Shown here in pieces: positions 10,985 through 21,839 of a stretch of DNA of 64,000 nucleotides. Source of the DNA: Phymatolithon calcareum. Taxonomy: Eukaryota > Rhodophyta > Florideophyceae > Hapalidiales. A model generated the notes under the pieces. It ran no database searches, was not told where the DNA came from, and was given only the letters and a program-made list of their open reading frames with translations. The DNA lies in the NCBI GenBank assembly GCA_977006965.1, contig OZ345359.1:2914001-2978000 (forward strand), given 5' to 3'. Position 1 is the first letter of the stretch. Each line of letters opens with the position of its first letter. Both the position numbers and the translations under genes were made by a program.

Positions 10985-11600
10985 GCAGAGATTCCGGTAT
11001 AGGTTGTGCAAACAGGCACCACGAAATATCTGGTAGTTGGAATGTGATGGGAAGTCTTGCTATGCAGCTCGTCCATTGCAACTGTAGCTGGAGGCATCAC
11101 ATCAGAGAGAGATATTTCACTTCCATCCAACTTTATCTTTTGAAACTCAAAAATTACAGCACGTTAGCACGTTCTCGATACCACATCCAAGACGGACCTT
11201 GCTGCAATCTAGGAGCTTTGTGTGCAATGAATTTTACAAACAAGGTTATAATTCCAAGACGTGATACAATGTTTATGGCCCCTTAACTATTGCAGACGAT
11301 ATCGCTGTAATTCACCTTTCTTTGTAGTCGCACAGGCGAAAGTTAAATTGGCATACGGAACACTGGAGACAGTACTGAATATCTGAGGTGCTCTACGCTG
11401 TGCTTTGATTACATTTAAATGCTTCTGATACGAGTCCGTCTGCGCTTCAAGTTCGCGTAGGTAACGTGGGGAGACCTCGTCAACTTGCAATCGTACTTTG
11501 AATGAAGTCCAATCTCACAATTCTCTGATAAGAAGTCTCCCTTTAGATTGCGACGTTACCACAACTGAGAGTAAAATCATCACTCAAACTGACGTAGAAC
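10985..11600 (+). repeat. Three-copy 600-bp repeat unit, copy 1
   Basis: This stretch recurs in direct orientation at about 17916-18530 and inverted at about 56950-56380. All three contain the plus-strand segment WNVMGS...QLVHCNCSWRHHIRERY and, on the opposite strand, a 67-codon frame (see 11287-11490). No known family is recognised. Confidence 0.75.
11287..11490 (-). CDS. Small unknown ORF conserved in three repeat copies
   Basis: This 67-codon minus-strand frame (DEVSPRYLRELEAQTDSYQK and following) recurs at 18208-18411 with DEVSPRYVRDLAAQTDSYQK. In the inverted copy it recurs on the plus strand around 56460-56625, where it is cut short by a TAA. Most differences between copies appear conservative (L/V, E/D), which hints that it was once under protein-level selection. 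The frame stays open upstream for several codons (near WTSFKVRL) before it is lost. I cannot assign a family; it may be the end of a larger transposon protein. Confidence 0.3.
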   Translation of the reverse strand: MQVDEVSPRYLRELEAQTDSYQKHLNVIKAQRRAPQIFSTVSSVPYANLTFACATTKKGELQRYRLQ

Positions 11601-11839
11601 TTTTTACTTGTATCTTGGCACACAATAAGCTCATGTAGTTGGCTCGCAGTGGAACGTGATGACATGATGCTCCCAGTGAGATGTTTCGTCCCAAGGGCCT
11701 TGCAAAACTTAGTCGATAGATCTCGGCAGAGAGCGTTTAGATATTTATAACGCTGTATGGAAGCTTGTGTGCACTTCTGAGTAGCATATGGTCGCAATTG
11801 CACACGATAAACAGGCGTTTCGTGATGACAATTTGAAAA

Positions 11840-12573
11840 GATGAACTCTGTGAGCAGGATTTGGCGGTACGGAGCTTTGACGGTGCTGCATAGGTTCAAC
11901 CTGCTCATCGTCTGGAATGCCAACGTCAACTTTCTATACGTTGACATTGACAAAGTTTTCAATATTTGCTACAGTGATTGCTCAACTGATTGCGCTTGCC
12001 ATTGTACAGATAAAGAAACTAGCCAACATAGCATCCATGTACGGACCTCGAAGCACCGAAAATCTGTTGGCATTGTGGCAGGATCCTACGGCCGTAGAGG
12101 TTAGACAGCGAAAGCCTTTTAAGTTCTAGAGCTTCTTCTCAAAAGCCTTGGATTTGACGCAATAATTTCTAAGCTGGAACAGTTTTTTGTCTAATCACTC
12201 CTGAAAAATGAACGAGAGGACAGTCCGCTAAGCGCTTCACGATTTTCACTTGCGAAAATTTAATCGTGTTTCTTTTCTTCCCTCTCAGCATCAGAATGCC
12301 TGTATCTGCTCATTCTAGCTTGATGATTATGAGTAAACGAGCTTTGTTTCTTTAAGGTATTTGATTCTGAAATCTATAGACCTCTTTTCCATGGAGTATG
12401 TGTCCTGAGCGAGTAACTTTGTATTGATAATAACTAAACAACTCAGAACAGAGAAGAGCAGTGCTTGACTTTTTAAAGAAGCTCTCGACCCCCTGTCGCC
12501 GACATGAGATTATGTCTCGAGGCCAGGTATAACGGATTTCGAATAGATGACCAAAGAGTGGGAATAAAACCAC
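11840..12573 (-). pseudogene. Helicase element fragment (C-terminal zinc region and tail)
   Basis: On the minus strand, RDIISCRRQGVESFFKKSST and then ALLCSEL align with the RecQ-type zinc segment of the near-complete helicase (RDTSSCRRQRIENFLNDAST at residues 1186-1204). Further down, 12120-11850 aligns weakly with the tail (residues ~1330-1400). Stops and frame changes break it throughout. The same fragment exists inverted at 55430-56100 in arm B. Confidence 0.7.
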
Positions 12574-12601
12574 AAGCCAAATCAGGACACTGGGGTCCGG
12601 T

Positions 12602-13668
12602 TGTAGCGCCAGGCTCCAAAGAACTGGACGCTACATGGGAGAGAAAAGCCCAAGAGAGGAGAGAGAAGAAAAGAGCGGGAGAGACAAGACAAAAGAGGAG
12701 GAAAGAAAGACTAGCAAACAAAACCTCCAGACCAGCAGACAAAATAGGCGTCCACAATCGTAGTACTCCATGGCTTTGCGGCAACGCAAGCGGTCGTGAA
12801 CGTAGAACACGAGCGCAAGGCTACGCCGAACAGGGCTTCAGAAGCTTGACGAGGTAGATGAGGGTGAATAGAGATAGACGCGACTTGAACCAGGGCGAAG
12901 TCGGTAATGCCGGTCACGGAGGACACTCCACAGCTTTGCGGGAACACAAGCGGCCGCATGGATGAGATACGAGGGCGAGACTACGCCGAACAGGGCCTCG
13001 GAAGCTCGAAGTGAGGAGCACTTAGGTCCAGATGATAAGCGCAACTTGCAACACAAAACGGGCAAGATTGCCGTACCGTAACTCCAGCGATCATGTGGAC
13101 GAACACGAGCGCGGGCCTTCGAGAAAACGGAGAAGAATAAGCGTGGAGACTAGTCGAACGGACGTCCACTGCGCCGCTTACGACATGACGAAATGCAAAA
13201 GAGAAAGGAAGGAAAAAACGACGCCGTCTTTAGGCGGCGACCATGGCTTGTCCGTCGACCTTCGCACGGACGCACGAAAAAGGTAAAGGGAAACTTGAAC
13301 GCGGTTGTGGACGCACCGGCTTGCGCGCCGAAACGGTTGCGTCCAAGAAGGTTGGGAAGAGCTCCGACTCCGCGTGGTCGAAGGGACTGTCAAGCGAACA
13401 TTGCGCGTGCTTGATCCAAGCAATGGAGCCGAAATCCAGAACTCCCCCAACTTCCTTTACTCAGAGGAAGGAACAAACTAGCTTATATACTACAACCTTC
13501 GCAAAAGACAGCGATGTAGCGCATAGACACACGAGAGACACGTGCAATCATGGCCCAACAGATCACCTACCACGAGCAGCATGACTATCGCGATCCAAGT
13601 TGTGCGGCGTACAGTCGCAAGAGGAAAAGAGACCGCCTTGGGACAGCGACATAACAGCGGGCGCTACA
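12602..13668. mobile_element. LTR-type insertion, 1067 bp, flanked by 5-bp target duplication CCGGT
   Basis: Compared with arm B, arm A carries exactly this extra segment. It starts TGTAGCGCC and ends GGCGCTACA (9-bp terminal inverted repeat with TG...CA ends) and is bordered by CCGGT at 12597-12601 and 13669-13673. Arm B has a single uninterrupted CCGGT at the matching place (near 55349). TG/CA ends plus a 5-bp duplication are typical of an LTR, so this is most likely a solo LTR, though a small DNA element is not excluded. It looks richer in G+C than its surroundings. It contains an imperfect tandem repeat about 160 bp apart (12770-12860 and 12930-13020, both with CTACGCCGAACAGGGC). Confidence 0.8.
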
Positions 13669-13739
13669 CCGGTATGTCCTCAAGTCGATCTTCTCAGCTA
13701 AAAGGATCTGACGGAGCCGAGTGCAATAAACCATTAGCT

Positions 13740-13815
13740 TTTCAGTGGTCAAGAAAGGAGACCTAAGCACTCCAAAAAGCTACAGGCCGATTTTTGTACT
13801 ATTCGATGCTTAAAA
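13740..13815 (+). pseudogene. LINE reverse transcriptase motif fragment
   Basis: The plus strand reads K-(K/E)-G-D-L-S-T-P-K-S-Y-R-P-I, after one frame change. This is the reverse transcriptase signature (K-K-G-x-x-x-x-x-x-N-Y-R-P-I-S-L-L) of non-LTR retrotransposons. The same motif occurs inverted at 55200-55270. Only this short piece survives. Confidence 0.55.
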
Positions 13816-13829
13816 AACATTCAGGCAAG

Positions 13830-14210
13830 GGGTGTTTCAACCCTCTACAGTACCCTAAATAGCTTATGGCATGACGAAGATACCGTTTGGGCTCTCCATC
13901 CAGATGTGTTCCATCGAATGCGTCTCCTTCATAGTTCACCTCACCTGGCAAGGTACGGCTCGTAGTTCCGGATGCCTTGGTGCCTTCCTTGTTCATTTAA
14001 AGAGCAATGGAAAGCTCTTTAAGAGCTCTGGCTCTCTTGCTTTTCCATCACTTTCTTCTGTTTCCACTCTCTAAAATGATGGATTAATATCTATCAGATC
14101 AGCGTACCAGTAATGTGCAGTTTTTTCAAACATTGGCATATTTATACCGGTGCTCTTATGTGACGCTTTTCAAAACATTCTTATTCTCATAGCGGTGCTC
14201 TTTCCACTCG
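13830..14210 (-). pseudogene. Helicase element fragment (linker region)
   Basis: The minus-strand frame 13799-13996 reads TTSRTLPGEVNYEGDAFDG and then EPKRYLRHAISYLGYCRGLK. It aligns with the near-complete helicase at residues 714-757 (SASRTLPAALSYEQDAINEI, then EAKEYLRRAVQAIGYFEAIK). The homology extends to about 14210. It is part of the inverted duplication; the partner lies at 54860-55200. Confidence 0.8.
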
Positions 14211-14239
14211 TCCCTTTAAATGAGACCACAACGCCGACA

Positions 14240-14833
14240 TAGATCGCTACTGCAGCTCTCACGCAGTGCCCATATCAAATGATTTCTACTTCGAGAGCGT
14301 CTTTCTCTATGTCCTTGCCCCGAAAGCAAGACAAACATAAATGAACGTTCTCTGTACTTAGCGTTGCCTCCATCCTTCTGCCTATACTCAATGAAAGGCA
14401 GTGGAAATAGATATTTTTCAAAAAGCTTACTCTTTCAGAATTTTGCGGGCCTTTCCGTCCCGTCCTTGATCGTTTTGGTGCAAATATGAGTTTTATCTCA
14501 AAGAGTGCAAGCATGTCCTCTATGAAATAGGTTCCTTGCGAAGGAATCTATAACGTTAACTATCAAAAAAAGGTTGCAGAAATTGATTACAGCTTCGAAT
14601 TTGGGAGCTTTAGGCTACCACAAAGAGAATTTCAAGTCCTACAATTGAGTACTTGTCTGATTTGACCGTATCATTGAGACGGTGGTTTTTGGGGCAGGCT
14701 CCGCGTATACAAATTGTTCGGTGCGTGACGCCACGTCTTGGCTCACCCAAACTGGAGCCAATGACAGCGTCCTCCGAAAAAGAGCCGTGCATCACAGCGA
14801 TGGCAATTCTCGAGAATGGTTTGGGAAAAACAT
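14240..14833. repeat. Well-conserved part of the inverted duplication, unknown content
   Basis: This piece is almost the same as the reverse complement of 54201-54760. It carries a 79-codon minus-strand frame (14275-14514) ending in NVHLCLSCFRGKD-like sequence, and a plus-strand frame (14653-14830) reading RWFLGQAPRIQIVRCVTPRL, both retained in arm B with few changes. No family recognised. In arm B the second frame runs directly into a helicase P-loop. Confidence 0.55.
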
Positions 14834-14838
14834 ATTCC

Positions 14839-15372
14839 CTATTCTCCTGTCTTGTCGTATGGTATCTTTCTTTTCCGCTTCGATTCTAGGCGGTCTCCTT
14901 CTATTTCCAGTAATTTCGATCGAAGTGCTTGTGAAGATTGGTTTTTCTGGATATGCTTTACAGCTTCACCGAACGTCTCTCTGGTCTCCATCGCGGCGAT
15001 AACTTTCCTCGTGTACTGCCATTCATGGTTTTTTCTTCTTTCGGGCACTTCTTTTGAATACATACGTTCTTTCGCCTTGTTCCTTCTCAGCATTTTGAAC
15101 GCCAAGATTTCTCGTCGATGTGCGGCCGCCTGGATCCAGCACAGGAGACGGAGCCTATCCGTCCTTCCTCGGGCCAGTGGCCCGAATACTTGATTGAAGA
15201 ATGTTGCTTCTACTTCCTTGACAGAATTTTGTACGTCTTCTGTCCAGGGCGTTAAGTGCATTGCGTACTCCCAGCGTGGCTGTGCTAGTGCCTTGTATAT
15301 CTGAATACTCTTCTGTATACTCAGCCCTTTGGCGCTAACAGTGCTATTAACAAGCCATGCGGAAGAAGGCAA
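14839..15372 (-). pseudogene. LINE reverse transcriptase, C-terminal (thumb) part
   Basis: The 177-codon minus-strand frame contains IQIYKALAQPRWEYAMHLTP, then FFNQVFGPLARGR and RLRLLCWIQAAAHRREILAF. The same order (W-E-Y-A-L-H, F-x-K-Y-I-F-G-x-Y, R-V-L-C-R-L-E) appears in the LINE at 51.7-53.0 kb. This is the thumb/C-terminal part downstream of the catalytic F-A-D-D box of non-LTR reverse transcriptases. The catalytic part is missing, so this is a truncated relic, here abutting the right edge of arm A. Confidence 0.7.
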
Positions 15373-16779
15373 TTACGTGCTTGAAATGAGTGCTGTCAGT
15401 TTTCTAGCTCGTCGCTCAAGATTTTGGTATTTCTCTGGATAAGGCCAGTCATATTTAACATCTGGGAACGTCGTTGATATTGATTAAGTGCGCTGGAGCT
15501 TAGCAAGTTCAAATCCAGTTGTGATAGCAAAGTATTACCGCAAAGTAGATACTCTCCACATTGACGCTGTACTGTATAGCAGCCATAGCCATCTCAGCTA
15601 TGCTTTGATCCAAGATAGCTTTCTTCATTCAAAGAGAATACTCAGCAGACATTAGAGTTATGATTAATGATTATCTGAGAACAAGTCTCTAGCGCACCAG
15701 CAGTGGCACGCTCTTGTACCATTCGTAGAACGCTTCTCCTTGTTGATAGAGCCGTGGTGATGCCGGAAAGAAAATTAAATACAAAGCTTCATGGAAATTT
15801 ACGGTGTAGCTACGGAAGAACAGAGAAGAGAGGCGACGTTCTATCCATTTCTTTCCTTTCCATTCTCCCACCGACGATCGTGTCTATTGTGCCCTCAAGG
15901 CGAAGTCATCATCAACTCCACCATGCCGGCAAAGGCCTTACTGACGCTAGGACGATGACGCTCTATGATCTAGACGCACTTACGAGCTCTGCGTCAGCAA
16001 CTGTTATTTTCTTTAATTCTCATCGTCTTCATCCTTCCATTCTGTGAGTAATTTGCCTTTTGCACTGCACAGCATTCATTCGACACGTCTATGCGCAATT
16101 CCGGATAACAGGCTAGCTGTAAAAGACACCTACTAACAAAATCCTTGTTAGTGCTGTTGTGGTGTTTTTGTGGGAGTGGTGTCGTTGTTCGTCGTTTGGT
16201 ATGGATGCTCTTGAACTACTCCCTACGATATTCCTTTCATCGCACTTGAAGTCTTCTATTGTAGGTTTCTCCATTCTGCAGTGTACTTTTGACTGCATAG
16301 CTGTACTGTCCAGTAGGTGTACCTCCTCGTGGCGTATATTGAAACAATGCTTTTGTGGTGCGCTCTACGTGGTGTGCGGGGTTCACATGCAGACAGAGGT
16401 GCCACGTGCACGGATTATAAATAACTTTATTTTTTTCGTCGATTTTACAGAAGTACTATCGTACCTGCAACCGTTAAGGCAGTTTCTTCTGCAGCTCATG
16501 AGAGAAGTCCAATTTGAATTTCAACTCAGCGAGCCGTTGGAATCACATGCTAAATTTAGCTAATTGTAATTAGTTGCAGACAGAGTAAATGCACGGACCT
16601 TGCGAAGCATCTTTCCAAATAATGTCTTAACAGTAGCCAACGATATCATACTGAGTCGATTTCTCGCTGGATCTGCTGCAGCAGAACTTAAAAACTCATT
16701 CCAAATTCCCAATGCGCTCCGTTACCGTACCGTATTGAAGAAGCTTTCTACTGTGCTCTGCACTGCCAATGCACCACTC
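15373..16779. other. No recognisable gene
   Basis: Short overlapping frames only. The plus-strand frame 16600-16869 (AGSAAAELKNSFQIPNALRY) looks somewhat coding-like and overlaps the start of the block shared with arm B, but I cannot name it. Confidence 0.3.
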
Positions 16780-17915
16780 CGCGCTCTTCTCCAAACTTTC
16801 ACAGTAGTAGGCACTGTCAGTTTTCACACCGCTCAAGGGCTTAGGGGTGGCAGTTTGGCATTGGGCTGAGGTTTCGATGTGGGAGTCTCAAAGTATACTG
16901 CATCACTTCTGCTTTCTGGTCCCTTCTTGCGTCCATGTTCTTCGCCCACGCCCCTATCTTGCTTCTACTTTTTTTCAGCAGCGCCGCGGAGTCCGTTCAA
17001 GCTCCTGGTTTTTCTAGCCGATGAGGTGGACGGGATGAGAAAACGACTGCCCTAGCTCCACTTTTAGTTATTACCTAGATGTAAAAACCCCTTGTCCTAG
17101 AAATTGGCAGAGGAAAAGCTTAGAGTCCTTTTATCGTACTGTGCAGTATGCTCAGAATGGTATCTCGAGTTTTACTCCATGCCGTCATAGAAGACCATTG
17201 TGCAGACTGGTAACTGATTTGTGCAGCTGTCGAGAAACTAGATGGGCTCTCGTCCGGGATGTTCATATTCTACGTGGACTAAAAGGACAGTCTTCCCTTA
17301 TTCGAAACAAGCAACGTTTATTGCGCTTATTGAAGTAGAACTCATCGGACTGATTTCGGGGAAATTTTGTTTCGACTTCACCAGAAACGAAATTGTTTAC
17401 CCAGGCTGGGTGACAAGATCAGCGTGACAGAAATTCTACTGGGATTTAAGCAAACTTGGATTAAAAATGTAAATCTTGAAACTATATTTTCACATGTACT
17501 CTAATCGAAGCTATCGCAGGATCATTTTCTCTCGAATCTCAGATATATTAGTATGAGGAGAGGAAGTAGACGAAGCAAGGATGGAGTGAGTAGCTAGAAC
17601 GCGTTTGTTTGGAGAACATTTGAAATAGTTTTCCGGCAAAGACGCTGCTCAAGTCGTTGAAGTTATACCATAAATATCTGAGTAATCCATCGTGCAAGCT
17701 CGACGGTCCTGGTATGCGCATTGAAAATATTCGACTCTCTTGCACTTAAAAGATATTCTACTTCGTCAAAAAACTCAGCCTAGGAGCTAGAGCAGTCAAT
17801 ATGATATGATTAAAGTCCCTGTGTTAACCTTTTCAGTTCATCTCTTCATCTCACCTTTAGAGGTTCTATCCGACACAAGAGTCGCATTTAGACACGACGG
17901 CTTTCGGCATATTTA
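16780..17915 (+). repeat. Second block of the inverted duplication (partner 57630-59770)
   Basis: Plus-strand sequence matches the reverse complement of 59770 down to 57630, for example the frame reading YAQNGISSFTPCRHRR at 17144 and at 58790 on the minus strand. The copy here lacks the LTR found at 59203-59699 and so preserves the empty insertion site near 16843-16850. The right end (17760-17915, minus strand) contains a LINE C-terminal fragment. Confidence 0.8.
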
Positions 17916-18530
17916 GGTTGTGCGAGCAAGTACCACAAAATATCTGAAAGTTGGAATGTGATGGGAAGTATTGCTATGCAGCTCGTCCATTGCAACTGTA
18001 GCTGGAGGCATCACATCAGAGAGAGATATTTCTCTTCCAGGTTGAATCCAACTTTATCTTTTGAAACTCAAAAATTACAGCACGTTAGCACGTTCTCGAT
18101 ACCACATCCAAGACAGACCTTGCTGCGATCTAGGAGCTTTATGTGCAATGAATTTTACAAACAGAGCTATAATTGCAAGACGTGATACAATGTTTATGGC
18201 CCCTTAACTATTGCAGACGATATCGCTGTAGTTCACCTTTCTTTGTAGTCCCAAAGGCGCAAGTTTCATTGGCGTACGGAACAATGGAGACAGTACTGAA
18301 TATCTGAGGTGCTCTACACTGTGCTTTGATTACATTTAAATGCTTCTGATACGAGTCCGTCTGCGCAGCAAGGTCTCGGACGTAACGTGGGGAAACCTCG
18401 TCAACTTTCAATCGTACTTTGAATGAAGTCCAATCTCACAATTCGCGGATAAGAAGTCTCCCTTTAGAGTGCGACGTTACCACAACTGAGAGTAAAATCA
18501 TCCCTCAAACTGATGTAGAACTCTTCACTT
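17916..18530 (+). repeat. Three-copy 600-bp repeat unit, copy 2
   Basis: Direct copy of 10985-11600, joined here straight to the LINE fragment ending at 17915; in arm B about 700 bases separate the two. It includes the small minus-strand frame 18208-18411 (DEVSPRYVRDLAAQTDSYQK), which is open over the same 67 codons as in copy 1. Confidence 0.75.
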
Positions 18531-18935
18531 GTACCTTGCCACTCATGTGTAGAATGTACTTGTGCCGGACTGGAGCGCCGTCTCGTTAGTGCTACTGTTC
18601 TTTTTCGGTCCTCATCACCGCAATATTTACCGTCCAGCTGTCTATTTACTCTCCGTCGCTTACCGCGGGCCGTGTTAGTTTGGTAAGCTATCTAACCTCC
18701 TCATATGGATGCCCGCTTACCTGTCCGTAGTGGGTGATCTTCAATCTAGTGTGCTGGCTCTGTTTAGTATTTAGGCTCTTCAATCAACTTCAGAACAACG
18801 AAAATCGACAGCTGATACCGATACAGACAAGTAGATGGGTTTGTAGGCCAACATGGCCGAGTTAACCTTCTTCTTGATCACAACCCCTGAACCATGCATT
18901 ACCGGCCAACACCAAGGCGGCTCCTGGAATTCTTG
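18531..18935. other. No recognisable gene
   Basis: Nothing assignable; no long frame, no clear repeat to elsewhere in the window. Confidence 0.3.
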
Positions 18936-18938
18936 CTT

Positions 18939-19260
18939 CTAAACCTCCTTCTTGTACCGCACATGTTCACACGGGGCCGGACCTGTTATAATAGCTGCAG
19001 AAAAGAGAAGAATAGCAGCCCTGGCTGGGGATATGTTATGATTTATATAAAAATCTCCGAACGCCTCTTGAAGGTGTAACAGGACTTGCTTTCCGAACAT
19101 TTTTCTAATGCAGCGTTGTCTGGTCACTAACAGCCCCCTTAATACGAATTTATCTACTGACAAGTGCACGTGTGAGTTGCTTGCATTCATCTTCAACATC
19201 AAGGTCCACCTTCAAAGATAATAAAATGCGTTGCAGAGGAGCTAGCTCAATTACCGGCGT
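18939..19260 (-). pseudogene. LINE open reading frame C-terminal end
   Basis: The minus-strand frame contains LHLQEAFGDFYINHNISPAR. It aligns with YSSREALGAFKINQHISPYL at 51723-51920, the extreme C-terminus of the LINE at 51.7-53.0 kb. Upstream sequence (19200-19260) also aligns with the 52020-52090 region on the same strand. It is a 3'-end fragment, as expected from 5'-truncated LINE insertion followed by decay. Confidence 0.6.
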
Positions 19261-19524
19261 GGCACTGCAATACTGATATATTATTGATTTCTCCGCGGTG
19301 AGGCACTATTAAAAATCTGCCTCATGCATCTCAACCGTGTCGTCCTGTTCTTTAAGCAGATGATGCCTGGTAGTTTTGTTACTGCTCTTCCCTTTTCTTC
19401 CTGTTCCTATGCTATGATTCTTTCTATTCTTCGGTTCTTCGGTTCTTCTTCAATACTTCGCTTTGTCATAAGTAAGTTGGACTGTGATCATTATAAAGAC
19501 CTAAAACCTTGAAAAAAGTGTATC

Positions 19525-19760
19525 AAGTACCCGAAAATGACATGCAAACTTATTTACAGAAGAAAGAGGCACCTCTCATTAAAAATTACTTAAAAGCGTT
19601 CACAAGACTACAATGTTTTCAAACTCCGTCTCAGACCAGCCAGTCTAACAGCTTCTCCTCCCTCCAGTCATCTCCCCAGAAGGGAGAAGAGCAGTGCTTG
19701 TGTCATTGAAAAAGCTCTCATCTCTCTGTCGTCGACATGAAACTTCACCAGCAACAGTTA
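19525..19760 (-). pseudogene. Helicase element fragment (extreme 3' end, internally deleted)
   Basis: The reverse strand matches 35370-35520 (tail of the helicase gene), then jumps to sequence matching about 36140-36190 (zinc segment), so around 600 bases of the gene have been deleted between the two. No open frame remains. Confidence 0.65.
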
Positions 19761-20457
19761 AACTACCGAGAGTGAACCACAGGCAATTAGAAACTCAATA
19801 CATCTGCGGAAGATTTCCACAGATGTCGAAAACAATCATGATCGAAAATTTTGAAAATCGAGCTCGACAGCATATGGAAACTGTGGAAAAAATCTACCAG
19901 AATAGGACATGAAACGAAGCAAAATACTGGACACCGAGAAAGGACATTTTGAGCACTTGCTATTCAGCCAGACCATCATCGAGTGCATGGAAAACGAAGA
20001 AGGACAGCTCTGAGATCAAGTCAGGAGAGAGTTAGAAGACGACTCTCATGCAGAAAGCCTAATAGCGAGAAAACCAACAGCGAATCCATATAGACAGCAC
20101 TTAGAGGGAAGGACAATGGAGGTTCCAAGCTTTCCCAGAGCCAATAACAGGCAGTAGGCTTCAACGGTTCACACACTGGAGGTTAAGAACTGAGGAAGCT
20201 TTGCCCGTATATTCTTAAGACTTTGAGGCTTTTAAATAAAGTTCAATTAAAAACATTCATCACTTTGATTCTATTAACCGTGCATTGTGCTCGGACCTTA
20301 GCCCGGCCAGTACTCGCCGCGTCTGTGAGCTACCTTCCGATTTGAGCGCTCGCAAATTGGTCTTAATTGAGCCAGATCGCCGTGTCTTCTTTCTCGAACG
20401 TCTCCGTCAGTCCAAGCACTTGCATATGGAGGTCTTCCATTAATTGGTTGACCATCG
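19761..20457. other. No recognisable gene
   Basis: Purine-rich on the plus strand (19780-20150) with scattered stops; nothing assignable. Confidence 0.3.
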
Positions 20458-20980
20458 TTAGCGTCTCCGCTGAGCCGCCATAATTGAATGTTGGAAATAA
20501 TATTCTATTTTAAAAAATTTTGACATCTGGATTCCTTCATCGTCCAAGTTCGATTCTGGTGTAGGTACCGGATTGGTAGTATATTCATGATTGGGTAACT
20601 CTTTGTCGCTCACTCTTGGCTCATATGTTGATTCAATGCTCTCTTCGGGGTCCTCGTGTTCGACTTGCGGCTCGGTATTCGCGTTGGAAGGCTTAAGGTA
20701 CTGTCGTGCTGTATTCCCGTGGCCACCCATCAGAGTTCCATCTCTTTTGGGCGCCATGGAAGCAAGACGCGGTTCGCTACCTTATGTGGGGGCTTTCGAA
20801 GACTATGCGCTCTCATTGCAAGCGGACATACTTCTGGCTTCGCTGTCAGAATATCTGTGGGTACCCACCTGATTCGACTTCGGAGTCCCGCTCTCAAGGG
20901 CTTCTTTTTCATCTTCTTCCATCCTCCGGTTGTTTCTGTACCACTTTTGTGTCTAAAAGTCTCCAGTATATCCAGCACAT
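20458..20980 (-). pseudogene. Unknown acidic protein relic
   Basis: Two minus-strand frames overlap around 20730-20757. The longer (20458-20757) starts at an ATG with the sequence APKRDGTLMGGHGNTARQYL. It continues into an acidic Glu/Asp/Pro-rich stretch, suggesting a disordered protein. The sequence further upstream, in the same frame, is also acidic but interrupted by stops near 20790. No domain is recognised. Confidence 0.3.
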
Positions 20981-20995
20981 TTCTTCATTCTCTTC

Positions 20996-21400
20996 CTAGG
21001 TATATTCTTTCGTGACTTCTGGGTCCAAAATGTGCCACTTACTCAAACAATCGACAAAATCCTATTTTGACCATTTAAAACTGTTACTTCTGGGTCTGCG
21101 TTTTTGGCCTCTACAGGGCACCTCTCCAAATGGCCTCTGTGCGCGGACCCAGAAGTCATAACCTGCGAAAACAGGCTGGAAACCCGGACCCAGAAGTAAC
21201 AAACCTCCTCAGCGTCTCCCAATGGCAACCAAACGCCACAACCACTGTCCCATCATCCTCACCATCCTCCTCCACATGTTTTCCGGTCATCATCGTCATG
21301 TTTGTGACCCGCGTTCTCACTGCCGAGAGGGAGACTACCTTGACTAAAATTTCAAACGCTCTCAAATCGACTCAGACCAGTCTAGATACTCTCCCAACAC
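20996..21400 (+). repeat. Dispersed repeat with four-motif foldback, copy 1
   Basis: Nearly identical to 27047-27450 in direct orientation. It opens with CCTAGGTATATTCTTTCGTG. It contains the 12-mer ACTTCTGGGTCC twice forward (21014, and 21084 with one mismatch), then twice as its reverse complement GGACCCAGAAGT (near 21147 and 21188). The unit also contains the first module of the tandem-repeat ORF seen fully at 27278-27727. Function unknown. Confidence 0.8.
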
Positions 21401-21839
21401 TTTCCCCAACATCAAGAACGTCTTTTGAACTCATGTCCGTCATAATAAAGCAAATGATGAGCAAAGGCACTCAACACTGTTCCCAATGATATTCATCACG
21501 CTTGTAGAGTCATTTGAATGCTGTAATACTATGTCTTCAGGCGTAGAGTAACTAGTGGAGCTACTGTTGAGACGTGAAAATGCAGGAGATATTCACGGTT
21601 TAATGCAGATAATTGTAGCACGTTGTAGTTAGTGATCAGTCCTTTCTGTATCATTTTCTCAGAAAGGTCAGTACTTGCACTGCTCAGAGTGATGCTAATT
21701 GACTAGATCACGACTGTTTAATATTGCGTACGTTGATGGCTTGATGACTTAAATAAGTAGCTGGACTTAATCTTATTAGGCAAGTAGGCCGTTTTTGGAT
21801 AGTGAAGGTGCATCTTCCTCTAACGGAGTAAAGAAGTTT
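21401..21839. other. No recognisable gene
   Basis: Follows the dispersed repeat; no long frame or known motif. Confidence 0.3.

Larger units (their letters stand above)
10530..14833 (+). repeat. Arm A of a large inverted duplication (partner 54201-57420)
   Basis: Sequence from about 10530 to 14833 recurs as the reverse complement of 57420 down to 54201, at what looks like around 90% identity or better by eye. The right edge is sharp: both arms share GAATGGTTTGGGAAAAACA, after which arm B continues into the helicase P-loop and arm A does not. Arm A is longer mainly because of one insertion (12602-13668) absent from arm B. Contents include unknown open segments with conserved reading, pieces of helicase on the minus strand, and a short LINE motif. 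Confidence 0.8.

Noticed and set aside
16843-16850. Telomere-like TTAGGG
   Set aside because: Single TTAGGGG occurrence, explained as the empty LTR target site; no tandem telomere repeats anywhere in the window.
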